In this document: one piece after another, positions 7,676 to 15,187 of the stretch
Position numbering within the stretch: position 1 is the stretch's first letter
Layout: each line of letters starts with the position of its first letter
Source: an uncultured Bacilli bacterium
GTDB lineage: Bacteria; Bacillota_I; Bacilli_A; RF39; UBA660
Direction of reading: 5' to 3'
Assembly: GCA_944371325.1 (NCBI GenBank)
Contig: CALVXO010000015.1
Location: 1-40,264 of the forward strand
Length of the DNA stretch: 40,264 nt
Translations under genes and position numbers: made by a program
Notes under the pieces: generated by a model
Told to the model about the DNA's origin: nothing
The model's input: the letters and a program-made list of their open reading frames with translations, nothing else
Database searches by the model: none

Positions 7676-7691
7676 TTCCACTATTGTGGAC
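7676..7691. promoter_or_regulatory. Operator palindrome, copy 1
   Basis: TTCCAC-TATT-GTGGAC, one of four sites sharing the core GTCCAC-N4-GTGGAC around the XRE regulator gene. It lies just upstream of the ribosome site of the 58-codon ORF, downstream of the promoter at 7787-7815. Confidence 0.75.
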
Positions 7692-7761
7692 TGTTGTTTC
7701 AAAAAAAATATAACTCCATATTCTTTTCTAAAACTGATATACCACCTCCAAATCGTAAGTT

Positions 7762-7777
7762 GTCCACTATTGTGGAC
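7762..7777. promoter_or_regulatory. Operator palindrome, copy 2 (perfect arms)
   Basis: GTCCAC-TATT-GTGGAC with perfect 6-bp arms, ten bases downstream of the -10 box of the minus-strand promoter at 7787-7815, that is, at the expected transcription start. Binding here would block initiation of the 7657-5586 operon. Confidence 0.8.
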
Positions 7778-7786
7778 TACAATAAT

Positions 7787-7815
7787 AATATACTCTATTA
7801 AAAATATTTTGTCAA
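7787..7815 (-). promoter_or_regulatory. Strong sigma-A promoter of the toxin/Csp operon
   Basis: On the minus strand: TTGACA (7815-7810), a 17-base spacer and TATATT (7792-7787). It is a near-consensus promoter that reads into the 58-codon ORF, the 86-residue protein, the PemK-like gene and beyond, and it is overlapped by operator copy 2 at its start point. Confidence 0.8.
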
Positions 7816-7829
7816 TACTTCCTGTGGAT

Positions 7830-7858
7830 AAAAAACTGTATAGATTTTTTCTATACAG
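7830..7858 (-). terminator. Terminator after the 101-residue gene
   Basis: Perfect arms CTGTATAG/CTATACAG flank a 7-base loop, followed on the minus strand by TTTTTT. It separates the 8369-7874 unit from the operator-controlled promoter at 7787-7815. Confidence 0.8.
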
Positions 7859-7873
7859 AGTACCTTATCAGTT

Positions 7874-8179
7874 TTAATGGACTTTATCATATTTTTTTAA
7901 TGTTGATAAAATTTCATCCATTTGTAGCTCGTCTTCTACTGATATGGTACTAACAATACCAATTAATTCTAATAATTGTTCATATTTTACTACCAAAGAA
8001 TTACTTGCTAAAAGATCTTTTATAGTCTTATCGTAATCTTCCTCTACTGCCAATAATTTTTTAAAAACTTCATTTAAAACTGCATATGGAACATCGCTTT
8101 TACTTTCAAAATATTCCTTTAATACTTCTAAAACTACCTTTACTTCTTTTACTGCCTTATTTTCATCTTTAGTTATCAT
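7874..8179 (-). CDS. Unknown acidic helical protein of the integrated element
   Basis: 101 residues from the ATG at 8179, behind GGAAAGG. A TTG at 8197 would add six residues but lacks a ribosome site. The protein is rich in Glu, Lys and Leu and predicted all-helical, with alternating charged stretches (KEVKVVLEVLKEYFESK at about 10-26), and has no recognised motif. It overlaps the end of the 62-residue gene upstream and is closed by a terminator. It belongs to the transcription unit divergent from the XRE regulator, so it is an early gene of the element. The function is not known. Confidence 0.6.
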   Translation of the reverse strand: MITKDENKAVKEVKVVLEVLKEYFESKSDVPYAVLNEVFKKLLAVEEDYDKTIKDLLASNSLVVKYEQLLELIGIVSTISVEDELQMDEILSTLKKYDKVH

Positions 8180-8180
8180 T

Positions 8181-8369
8181 TCATTTTTCCTTTCCAATCG
8201 GTACTGCCTTTTTTAGTGATGCTTTGTCCTTTAAATTCCTTAAGCATACTTCTAAAATGCGAATCGTTAATTCATTATCCAATTGGGTTTTACATGTAAC
8301 ACTATTATTACTTCCATTGTAAAGAATCTGGATACTTCTAGTTGTTTCTGAAGACTGCCATTTATTCAA
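8181..8369 (-). CDS. Unknown 62-residue protein, TTG start
   Basis: Starts at TTG behind AGGTGA (four bases away) and encodes MNKWQSSETTRSIQ and onward to PIGKEK. A helical segment, LTIRILEVCLRNLKDKA, lies near residues 34-50. No domain is recognised. It is the first sizeable gene of the leftward unit that diverges from the XRE regulator, and it overlaps the next gene's ribosome site. Small proteins in this position in integrative elements are often excisionase-like or regulatory, but nothing here proves that. Confidence 0.55.
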   Translation of the reverse strand: MNKWQSSETTRSIQILYNGSNNSVTCKTQLDNELTIRILEVCLRNLKDKASLKKAVPIGKEK

Positions 8370-8392
8370 ACTTTCACCTGCCTTTCTATAAG

Positions 8393-8425
8393 TCAGGACG
8401 AAAACATCACCCTGATTTTTATCAT
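8393..8425 (-). CDS. Possible 10-codon leader peptide
   Basis: ATG ATA AAA ATC AGG GTG ATG TTT TCG TCC TGA behind AAGGTGGT, between the leftward promoter and the 62-residue gene. Its codons lie inside a hairpin (TCAGG/CCTGA). It could act as a translated leader; the evidence is only the strong ribosome site. Confidence 0.35.
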   Translation of the reverse strand: MIKIRVMFSS

Positions 8426-8470
8426 ACTACCACCTTACTTCCAATATAGCACATATACTATATTAATTTA

Positions 8471-8499
8471 ATTTTAGCAAATTATTTTAAATAAGTCCA
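8471..8499 (-). promoter_or_regulatory. Leftward promoter with operator-derived -35
   Basis: TGGACT (8499-8494), a 17-base spacer and TAAAAT (8476-8471). The -35 hexamer is part of the operator at 8495-8510. It reads into the 62- and 101-residue genes. Confidence 0.6.
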
Positions 8500-8510
8500 C
8501 TATTGTGGAT
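8495..8510. promoter_or_regulatory. Operator palindrome, copy 3
   Basis: GTCCAC-TATT-GTGGAT in the intergenic region upstream of the XRE regulator. It overlaps the -35 box of the leftward promoter. Confidence 0.75.
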
Positions 8511-8525
8511 TTTTTTAACAAATTG

Positions 8526-8541
8526 TTTTACTATAGTGGAC
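8526..8541. promoter_or_regulatory. Degenerate operator, copy 4
   Basis: TTTTAC-TATA-GTGGAC: the right half matches the other operators and the left half has diverged. It overlaps the -35 of the rightward regulator promoter, consistent with weak autoregulation. Confidence 0.6.
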
Positions 8542-8565
8542 TTTTTTCTGAAAATAATATAAAAT
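8537..8565 (+). promoter_or_regulatory. Rightward promoter of the XRE regulator gene
   Basis: TGGACT (8537-8542), a 17-base spacer and TAAAAT (8560-8565), the same hexamers and spacing as the divergent leftward promoter. AGAAGGGAGG follows before the ATG at 8605. Confidence 0.6.
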
Positions 8566-8604
8566 ATATATGCAGTATCATAAAAGAAAAGAAGGGAGGA
8601 TACA

Positions 8605-9006
8605 ATGACCAGAGAAGAAGCAATAAGACAGATTATTTTGGATTATTGTGAAAGCAACAACATACTAATTACTCAATTTGCTAAAAGATGCAACATAAGT
8701 AAATCATACATAAGTAAAATTAATTTAAAACAATTTGGAAAATTAGGAATATCTATGACCTATCTCGAACTTATAGCTAAAGGATTAAATATGTCTATGG
8801 TAGATTTACAAATTTTAATTGAAAAATATCAAAATTGTAATCATCAAAATAAAGAAGAAACGAAAAAAGAACTTATCCTGTGCGAAATCAATGATAAACT
8901 AAGAAATTTTAATGTAGAAGATTTGGAAATTGTACATAGTATTATATCAAATGTTAATCATAAAGATTTAAACATTTTACATAGTTTTTTAAAAAATATG
9001 CGATGA
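8605..9006 (+). CDS. XRE-family helix-turn-helix repressor of the element
   Basis: 133 residues, and the only clear plus-strand gene in the window. The N-terminal helix-turn-helix spans about residues 18-60 (ITQFAKRCNISKSYISKIN). The C-terminal part (about 85-133) is helical, Asn/Leu/His rich, and probably dimerises. It has a strong ribosome site (AGAAGGGAGG) and its own promoter. Four palindromic sites with a common core lie around it, at its own promoter, the divergent promoter and the toxin-operon promoter, so I infer that it is the repressor binding them and controlling the integrated element. There is no metallopeptidase partner (ImmA-like) next to it. Confidence 0.82.
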   Translation: MTREEAIRQIILDYCESNNILITQFAKRCNISKSYISKINLKQFGKLGISMTYLELIAKGLNMSMVDLQILIEKYQNCNHQNKEETKKELILCEINDKLRNFNVEDLEIVHSIISNVNHKDLNILHSFLKNMR

Positions 9007-9126
9007 CATATTTTTTTTTATAAAAAAATACTTCAAAAAATTGATAATTAAATATGCTTAAATAATTATCTATTTTTAAAGAAAACAAGCACATAATTAC
9101 TAATATTAAGATAATTACATTTAAAA

Positions 9127-9960
9127 TTATATTTCAAGATCATAATCTAAATCATAATTATCTTCCTTTTCATTCTTATTTACAAACCATCCAGTTTCTG
9201 GATCTATTACAAGTTCTTCATTATTTTTTAATTTTAATATACAATTATTTATTGCTCCTTTAAAGAATCCAAATTTATTTTCTATTCTATGACCTTCTTC
9301 ATCTATAAATTCATAATCAATCACATTTCCATTTTTATCAATATACTTATTCTTTGAAATCCTTGACAAAATGTAATCTGTCATAATTATGGTTTTTTTA
9401 TAGGTATGTTGTTTTATCAATTTTTCAAATAAACTATCATAATAATAAATATCTGTGTCTTCTATATCAATATATTTGTTCTTTATTAATTTATGTGTTA
9501 AAGGATTTAATTCATCTAAATCAACAAAAGAAAGATTACTTTTAACATCTTTAACTGTTTGTTCTTTAGTATTTTGTTTATTAGTATTTATTTGGTTGTC
9601 TTTTTCGGTATCTCCTATATCGGCATATCCCTTTTGGGTATCTGGATTATTTTTCTCTTGTAAAACATCTAATGGAATCTCTCTAATTATATATTCATAT
9701 TTATAATAGCCTTTTTCACCTCTTGTTTGTTGAATCTCTAAGTAGCCATGATCTTTCAATTCATTAAGTATTGATCTTATTGCCTTTATATTTTCTTTAC
9801 TAACTGCAACTAGCCCTTTCATTGAATAATCCCAATCTTCTGGTAAACTTAACATAAAAGAAAGTAAACCTTTTGCTTTATAAGATAAACTTCTATCTTG
9901 TAAATGGTAATTACTCATTACAGTATAGTTTTTTTGCTTTTCTATTTTAAACACTGCCAT
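9127..9960 (-). CDS. Winged-helix replication initiator-like protein (DnaD/RepA-like)
   Basis: 277 residues from the ATG at 9960, behind AAAGGGTGA; an earlier ATG at 9981 has no ribosome site. Residues 1-95 resemble the helix-turn-helix domain found in replication or accessory proteins of integrative elements and prophages: it begins MAVFKIEKQKNYTVMSNYHL and has SYKAKGLLSFMLSLPEDWDY near 32-51, a common signature of this group. The middle is a polar Asn/Lys/Thr linker and the C-terminal part is DnaD-like in position but not clearly recognisable. It follows the integrase gene after a terminator. It probably helps replicate or maintain the excised element. Confidence 0.75.
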   Translation of the reverse strand: MAVFKIEKQKNYTVMSNYHLQDRSLSYKAKGLLSFMLSLPEDWDYSMKGLVAVSKENIKAIRSILNELKDHGYLEIQQTRGEKGYYKYEYIIREIPLDVLQEKNNPDTQKGYADIGDTEKDNQINTNKQNTKEQTVKDVKSNLSFVDLDELNPLTHKLIKNKYIDIEDTDIYYYDSLFEKLIKQHTYKKTIIMTDYILSRISKNKYIDKNGNVIDYEFIDEEGHRIENKFGFFKGAINNCILKLKNNEELVIDPETGWFVNKNEKEDNYDLDYDLEI

Positions 9961-9983
9961 ATAATCACCCTTTCTTTGCAAAA

Positions 9984-10010
9984 TAAAAAAGCTAATAAAC
10001 TTTTAGCTTT
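9984..10010 (-). terminator. Terminator after the integrase gene
   Basis: On the minus strand AAAGCTAA (10010-10003) pairs with TTAGCTTT (9995-9988), followed by a T-run, directly after the integrase stop codon. Confidence 0.7.
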
Positions 10011-11315
10011 TTAAGTATTTTTATTTTTTAGTATAGATATTGAAAGAGAATTAGTATAGTCTTCAAATTTACTAACTACTTCTTCTTCCATTTTTAAAGT
10101 TACTCTTACATAAATATTATAAGTTGTTTGTATTGTAGAGTGTCCAAGTCTTTTAGAAACGGCTTTAATATCTGCTCCTTGTTCAATCAATCTTGTTGCA
10201 TGTGTATCCCTAAAGTCATGAAATCTACAAGGGATACCTAATTCATAATGGATTATTTTAAAAGGATGTTTAGTAGTATCAGTTCCTTCAAAAATTCCAT
10301 TGTTTTTAACAAATATTAGATTAACTTCTGGTAAGGCAACATCTATTTCAGCAAGAGCATTTACAATTTTTATTTCTGGTTTATTATTATATGGATTAAT
10401 TACTTCTTTCATATAATGCTTCATATACAAATCTCCATATTGTTCTTTAAAAAGTTCTTGTTCTTCTTTAAAATCTTTTAATGCTTGAAGTAATGTATCT
10501 CCTATTTCTATAGTTCTATGACTAGATGCTGTTTTACATGGACCAAAATACCAAATAGTTTTTGCTTTTCCCTCAATCAACCTTTTCTTTGTTCCTCCAT
10601 GTTGATTTTTTTTAAGAACCTTTCTATCTACTTTTATTGTTTTCTTTTCAAAGTCTATATCATCCCATGTTAAGGCAAACACTTCAGATACACGAAGTCC
10701 TGTATAGTATGCTGTTAAAAACGAATAATAAATAGTATGACTATTTCTAAATCTATTAAAAATGCGTTCAATTTCTTCTGGCGTAAAAATATGAACAGGA
10801 TCTTTTTCAGGTATATCATATTTAGGCAATTTTACTTTTAGTGCTGGGTTGTCTTTTATAAAATCTAATACATCAGCTGCATAGCCAAAAGAGCCTTTCA
10901 AGATTTTTAATATCGTATTTAAGAAACTTTTTGATACTCCCTTAGTAATATATATATCATTAATAAGTTCCTGTAAAGTCGATGGAGTAATTTGAGACAA
11001 TCTATAAAATCCTAATCTTGGTTTTAAATAATTTTTTATAATATTTTGATATGACAAAATTGTTGAATATCTTAAATTTACTTCACAATATGTTTTTATC
11101 CAATAATCTAAATAATCCGAAAATGACATATTAGAAGGTTCAAATTTACGACCTGTATTTAGATACTCATTATAAGCTTTCATTCCAGCTGCATAAGCAT
11201 CTCGTTTTGTTTTAAAACCAGACTTATTTATAAATTTTCTTTTTCCTCCTTGAGAGGCTATTTCAAATCTGTATTGAAAGAAATTTCCTCTTTTCATAAT
11301 ACTTACTTTTCCCAT
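10011..11315 (-). CDS. int: Tyrosine recombinase / integrase
   Basis: A 434-residue site-specific recombinase of the Tn916/phage type. Residues 1-57 form an AP2-like arm-binding domain (GNFFQYRFEIASQGGKRKF), 62-160 the SAM-like core-binding domain and 175-430 the catalytic domain. R208 is in YYTGLRVSEV, H366 and R369 are in FHDFRDTHATR, H392 is in LGHSTIQ and the nucleophile is probably Y402 in IYVRV, so all catalytic residues are present. GGAGG precedes the ATG. It lies at the secA-proximal end of the element with 11-bp repeats upstream, the usual arrangement next to an attachment site. Confidence 0.93.
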   Translation of the reverse strand: MGKVSIMKRGNFFQYRFEIASQGGKRKFINKSGFKTKRDAYAAGMKAYNEYLNTGRKFEPSNMSFSDYLDYWIKTYCEVNLRYSTILSYQNIIKNYLKPRLGFYRLSQITPSTLQELINDIYITKGVSKSFLNTILKILKGSFGYAADVLDFIKDNPALKVKLPKYDIPEKDPVHIFTPEEIERIFNRFRNSHTIYYSFLTAYYTGLRVSEVFALTWDDIDFEKKTIKVDRKVLKKNQHGGTKKRLIEGKAKTIWYFGPCKTASSHRTIEIGDTLLQALKDFKEEQELFKEQYGDLYMKHYMKEVINPYNNKPEIKIVNALAEIDVALPEVNLIFVKNNGIFEGTDTTKHPFKIIHYELGIPCRFHDFRDTHATRLIEQGADIKAVSKRLGHSTIQTTYNIYVRVTLKMEEEVVSKFEDYTNSLSISILKNKNT

Positions 11316-11335
11316 GTTTCCTCCTTTAAGAGAAC

Positions 11336-11358
11336 AAAAAAATCAGCAAGAATGCTGA
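11336..11358 (-). terminator. Terminator just upstream of the integrase gene
   Basis: On the minus strand TCAGCA (11358-11353) pairs with TGCTGA (11348-11343), followed by seven T, 20 bases before the integrase ribosome site. It would stop secA readthrough from entering int, or attenuate int expression. Confidence 0.75.
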
Positions 11359-11370
11359 CTTTTAAATTTG

Positions 11371-11468
11371 TGCACACACACCAATATCTATTTTTCCTAG
11401 ATTTTATAAGGCTTTTCAAAGGTGTTCAAAATATTTGCACACAAACTGCACACAAATTGCACACATTT
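11371..11468. repeat. Phased 11-bp direct repeats next to int
   Basis: Three consecutive 11-bp units beginning TGCACACA (11436-11446, 11447-11457, 11458-11468) and a separate TGCACACACAC at 11371-11381, in the gap between secA and int. Tandem sites with one-helical-turn spacing beside an integrase gene suggest arm-type integrase binding sites, or a regulator site. Element attachment cores could not be identified. Confidence 0.5.
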
Positions 11469-11546
11469 TGGTATTTTTACGCTTTTTTTTATGTTTTTTT
11501 GCACTTTTTACTATCGCAAAATTCTCTTAAACCCTTATTTTATGGG

Positions 11547-14033
11547 CTATTTTCCACAACATTGTTTATATTTCTTACCAGAGCCACATGGACATGGATC
11601 ATTTCTGCCTATTTTATTAACTCTTTTAGGTTCTTTTTTCTTTGGTTTATTATCACTTACAGCTTCACCTTTAGCAATTTGCTTTCTAACCGCATTTTGT
11701 CTTATTTCAGCCTTTAATAGGTACATTGTTGTTTCTTTTTCAATTGTATCAAGCATATCATCAAACATTTCAAATCCTTCAGTTGTATAAGCTCTTAATG
11801 GATTTTCTTGAGCATAACTTCTTAAATGAATACCTTCTCTTAATAATGACATAGCATTAATATTTTCCATCCAATGCATATCTATTACTCGTAAATATAT
11901 AGCCTTTTCAAATTCAGACATTATTTCTTTTGGAACTGATTCAACTTTTGCTTCATATTCTAAAACTATTTGAGAAATAATATAATCTGTTATTTGTTTA
12001 TAATCCATGTTATTTAAGTCATCTAACATTATTGGCTTATTTAATAATTTTTCATTAACAAATTCTAATATTTCATTCAAACTTTGACCATTTAAATTAT
12101 TTCCTTCTAAATGATTTTCAACTAAATGAGTAATAAAATCATTAAATAAATTAATTATAACTTCATGGATTGAATCACTATCCAGTATTTCATTTCTTTT
12201 TTCATAAATAATTTCTCTTTGTTCATTAACTACATTATCATATTCTAGTAAATTTTTACGAATATCAAAGTTATTACCTTCAACACGTTTTTGGGCAGTT
12301 TCAATTGAATTAGCTAGCATTTTTAAACTAATAGATTGATCGTCAGTAAATCCCACTTTTTGTAACATTACTTTAGCTCTATCAGTACCAAATCTTACCA
12401 TTAAATCATCTTCAAATGAAACGTAAAATCTTGTATATCCAGGATCTCCTTGACGTCCAGCACGACCTCTTAATTGGTTATCAATACGTCTTGATTCATG
12501 TCGTTCAGTTCCTATAACACATAATCCGCCTAATTCTTTAACCCCTTCACCAAGCTTAATATCGGTACCACGACCAGCCATATTAGTAGCTATAGTAACT
12601 GATCCTTTAACTCCAGCTTTGGCTATAATTTCTGCTTCTCTAGCATTATTTTTAGCATTTAATACTTCATGAGGTATTTTTTCTTTTTTCAACATAGAAC
12701 TTATTAACTCACTGGTTTCAACTGCAATAGTACCAACTAGAACTGGTTGACCTATTTCATGTCTTTTTTTAATCTCATTTATTATCGCTTTATATTTTCC
12801 TTTTTTAGTTGCAAAAACTAAATCAGTATCATCAATTCTAGCAATTGGCTTATTAGTAGGTATAACAATAACATACATGTTATAAATATCTCTAAATTCT
12901 TCTTCTTCTGTTTTTGCAGTACCTGTCATACCAGCTAGTTTATTATACATTCTAAATAAGTTTTGAAATGTAATAGTTGCTAAAGTTTTAGTTTCTTGAT
13001 TAATTTGAACGCCTTCTTTAGCTTCTATAGCTTGATGTAAGCCATCAGAATAAGCTCGACCTTGCATTAATCTTCCAGTAAATGGATCAACAATAACTAT
13101 TTGTCCATCGTGAACAACATAATCAAAATCTCTTTTCATGCCATAGTTAGCTTTTAAAGCTTGATTTATAAAATGAACTAGAGTTGTATGTTCAATATCA
13201 TATAAATTATCAATATTAAATGACTTTTCAGCTAATTTAACTCCTTCATCATCTAATGTTACGGCTTTTGTTTTTTCATCGTAAATATAACCATTATTTT
13301 CTTTTAATGATTTAGCAAATCTATCTGTTTGAATATATAAATTAGCACTATTCATAGATCCACCAGATATAATTAAAGGGGTTCTTGCTTCATCAATTAA
13401 AACTGAGTCCACTTCATCGACAATAGCAAAATTTAATCCTCTTTGAACTCTATCAGCTGCTTTAACAACCATATTATCTCTTAAATAGTCAAATCCAATT
13501 TCATTATTTGTGGAATATACTATATCACATTCATATACTTTTTTCTTTTCTGATGCGGTTAGTTCTCTTAAATTAACGCCAACTGTTAATCCTAAAAATC
13601 TATATATATTACCCATCCATTCAGCATCACGATTAGCTAAATATTCATTTACTGTAATTATATGAACACCTTGACCATTTAAAGCATTTAAGTAAGCAGG
13701 CATAGTAGAAGTTAATGTTTTTCCTTCTCCTGTTTTCATTTCTGCTATATTTCCATAATGAATAGCCAATCCACCAATTACTTGAACATAATATGGTTTT
13801 TCACCAATAACTCTATATGCTGCTTCTCTAGCTGTTGCAAAAGCTTCTACTAAAATATCTTCTAATGTTTCCCCATTATTTAATCTTTCTTTAAACTCAT
13901 TAGTTTTATTTTTTAATTCTTCATCAGTTAATTTTGAATATTCTTCTTCTTTAGCTACAATTAAATTAGCTTGTTCTTTAAATTTTTCTAATTCTTTATA
14001 TTCATGATCGAATAATTTTTTTAAAAAATTCAT
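11547..14033 (-). CDS. secA: Preprotein translocase ATPase SecA
   Basis: The 828-residue motor that drives preproteins through SecYEG at the cytoplasmic membrane. Walker A MKTGEGKT is at residues 99-106, the DEAD-type DEVD box at 206-209, and the conserved helicase motifs around RGTDIKLGEGV and QLRGRAGRQGDPG are intact. The C-terminus keeps the zinc/SecB-binding motif CPCGSGKKYKQCC (814-826). The length is normal for Bacillota. It follows hpf in the order usual for the phylum; prfB, normally next, is replaced here by the integrated element. GGAAGATCAAT precedes the ATG. Confidence 0.98.
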   Translation of the reverse strand: MNFLKKLFDHEYKELEKFKEQANLIVAKEEEYSKLTDEELKNKTNEFKERLNNGETLEDILVEAFATAREAAYRVIGEKPYYVQVIGGLAIHYGNIAEMKTGEGKTLTSTMPAYLNALNGQGVHIITVNEYLANRDAEWMGNIYRFLGLTVGVNLRELTASEKKKVYECDIVYSTNNEIGFDYLRDNMVVKAADRVQRGLNFAIVDEVDSVLIDEARTPLIISGGSMNSANLYIQTDRFAKSLKENNGYIYDEKTKAVTLDDEGVKLAEKSFNIDNLYDIEHTTLVHFINQALKANYGMKRDFDYVVHDGQIVIVDPFTGRLMQGRAYSDGLHQAIEAKEGVQINQETKTLATITFQNLFRMYNKLAGMTGTAKTEEEEFRDIYNMYVIVIPTNKPIARIDDTDLVFATKKGKYKAIINEIKKRHEIGQPVLVGTIAVETSELISSMLKKEKIPHEVLNAKNNAREAEIIAKAGVKGSVTIATNMAGRGTDIKLGEGVKELGGLCVIGTERHESRRIDNQLRGRAGRQGDPGYTRFYVSFEDDLMVRFGTDRAKVMLQKVGFTDDQSISLKMLANSIETAQKRVEGNNFDIRKNLLEYDNVVNEQREIIYEKRNEILDSDSIHEVIINLFNDFITHLVENHLEGNNLNGQSLNEILEFVNEKLLNKPIMLDDLNNMDYKQITDYIISQIVLEYEAKVESVPKEIMSEFEKAIYLRVIDMHWMENINAMSLLREGIHLRSYAQENPLRAYTTEGFEMFDDMLDTIEKETTMYLLKAEIRQNAVRKQIAKGEAVSDNKPKKKEPKRVNKIGRNDPCPCGSGKKYKQCCGK

Positions 14034-14105
14034 ATTGATCTTCCTTTCATTCTTATTAATTATACCAAAAATTCTTTAAAAATAATAGTTTTTTTATTAT
14101 TAAAC

Positions 14106-14130
14106 AAGAAAAAAGGTGAAATATCACCTT
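14106..14130 (-). terminator. Terminator after hpf
   Basis: AAGGTGA/TCACCTT arms (14130-14124 and 14119-14113) followed on the minus strand by TTTTTTCTTG, overlapping the hpf stop codon. Confidence 0.75.
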
Positions 14131-14656
14131 ATCTTGTTTCAATTATCCCATAATTTGTATCTTTTCTTCTATATAAAATATTAATTTGATTAGTTGCCTC
14201 ATTTGTAAAGACAAAGAAATCATGACCTAATAAATTCATTTGTAAAATTGCTTCTTCTTCATTCATTGGTTTAGTTTCAACTAGTTTTCTTTTTACTATT
14301 TTTCCTTTTTCATCTTCATCTTTTTCTATTTTAAAATTTGTATTAATATCCATTACTTCTTTTGTTCTCTTTTTTATTCTAGTCTTATTTTTTCTAATTT
14401 GTCTTTCTAATTTTTCTGAAACTAAATCGATAGCAGCATACAAGTCACTATGAGTATCTTCTGCTCTTAAAATTAATTTTTTTAATGGGATAGTGACTTC
14501 AACAGTTTGATCTTTCCCTTTTACTCTAACTGCCACAGTAGCAGTTACGTTTTCTGGATTTTCTAGATATTTATCTAGTTTTCCAATTTTTGCTTCAATA
14601 TAATCATTGATAGCTGAAGTAATTTTAATTTTACTTCCACGGATATTCATTTTCAA
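14129..14656 (-). CDS. hpf: Long-form ribosome hibernation promoting factor
   Basis: 175 residues: an N-terminal S30AE/RaiA-like domain (about 1-100, starting MKMNIRGSKIKITSAINDYI) and the C-terminal dimerisation domain (about 118-175, around MNEEEAILQMNLLGHDFFVF). Long HPF of Bacillota dimerises ribosomes into inactive 100S particles in stationary phase. The likely start is a TTG behind AGGAGGGTGA; the ATG two codons later is an alternative. It is upstream of secA, as in many Bacillota, but a terminator lies between them. Confidence 0.95.
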   Translation of the reverse strand: MKMNIRGSKIKITSAINDYIEAKIGKLDKYLENPENVTATVAVRVKGKDQTVEVTIPLKKLILRAEDTHSDLYAAIDLVSEKLERQIRKNKTRIKKRTKEVMDINTNFKIEKDEDEKGKIVKRKLVETKPMNEEEAILQMNLLGHDFFVFTNEATNQINILYRRKDTNYGIIETR

Positions 14657-14676
14657 AATATCACCCTCCTATAATC

Positions 14677-14685
14677 ATTATACCA
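14677..14685 (-). promoter_or_regulatory. Extended -10 promoter of hpf
   Basis: TGG-TATAAT on the minus strand just upstream of the hpf ribosome site. No clear -35 hexamer is visible. Confidence 0.5.
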
Positions 14686-14741
14686 TAAAAACAATTAAAA
14701 ATTATGGGATAATATGGAATTTATTAACAAATTATTTATAC

Positions 14742-14765
14742 AAAAAAAGAATAAACAAAGTTTAT
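14742..14765 (-). terminator. Terminator ending the Tad operon
   Basis: ATAAAC/GTTTAT hairpin followed by a run of seven T on the minus strand, three bases after the last gene of the operon. Confidence 0.75.
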
Positions 14766-14768
14766 CCC

Positions 14769-15134
14769 TTATTGTGCACATTTTGAATAATCATAATTTA
14801 TGAAACAATCAATACAATGCCACATACTTTCTCTATTAGAATCACTGCCATCACCAGCAACTAAATTAAATACAATTTGAACTATAAAAACAACTAAAAA
14901 TACTATAACTGCTGCAACAATTCTTTTAACAAATGTTTGTTGGCCTTTTTTAATTTCATCTTCTTTTTGGGCCATTACAGCTCTACCTAAATCTAACATT
15001 CCATAAATTATCAATAAAATAGGAATAACAATTTTAATAATATTAATAGCAGTTGTTACTAAATTTGGTATCATAGAATCAATAATTAAATTAGTTGTTC
15101 CACAAGATAATGTAATATTTTCTAATATAAACAT
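14769..15134 (-). CDS. VirB2/TrbC-like small membrane protein, paralogue 2
   Basis: 121 residues from the ATG at 15134, preceded by GGGAGAGAT; an ATG at 15149 lies before that ribosome site and is less likely. There are two membrane helices (about residues 22-48 and 66-92) around a short cytoplasmic loop, AQKEDEIKKGQQTFVKRIV. The tail contains cysteines (WHCIDC). The two-helix layout matches VirB2/TrbC-type pilins of conjugation systems and similar proteins in Bacillota. It is a paralogue of the gene upstream, with the loop almost identical. It has its own near-consensus promoter at 15159-15187. Whether it forms a filament or a pilus-base component is unknown. Confidence 0.65.
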   Translation of the reverse strand: MFILENITLSCGTTNLIIDSMIPNLVTTAINIIKIVIPILLIIYGMLDLGRAVMAQKEDEIKKGQQTFVKRIVAAVIVFLVVFIVQIVFNLVAGDGSDSNRESMWHCIDCFINYDYSKCAQ

Positions 15135-15158
15135 AAAAATCTCTCCCATCTATAAATC

Positions 15159-15187
15159 ATTTTACAATAATTTTGTTTATTTGTCAA
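15159..15187 (-). promoter_or_regulatory. Internal promoter before the last Tad-operon gene
   Basis: TTGACA (15187-15182), a 17-base spacer and TAAAAT (15164-15159), overlapping the end of the preceding paralogue. It would allow separate high expression of the last gene. Confidence 0.75.

Noticed and set aside
7661-7738. A 21-codon frame starting at ATC behind GGAGGTG within the toxin-operon leader
   Set aside because: It is short, its codons are largely operator sequence and its composition is not convincing. It could be a third non-AUG leader but I cannot support it.
7590-7877. Plus-strand open frame across the operator region
   Set aside because: It runs antisense through promoter, operators, terminator and gene ends, has no ribosome site and the protein looks random and AT-derived.
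11250-11790. Plus-strand open frames over the secA-int junction
   Set aside because: They are rich in Phe/Leu/Ser, typical of antisense shadows, and cover the secA 3' end.
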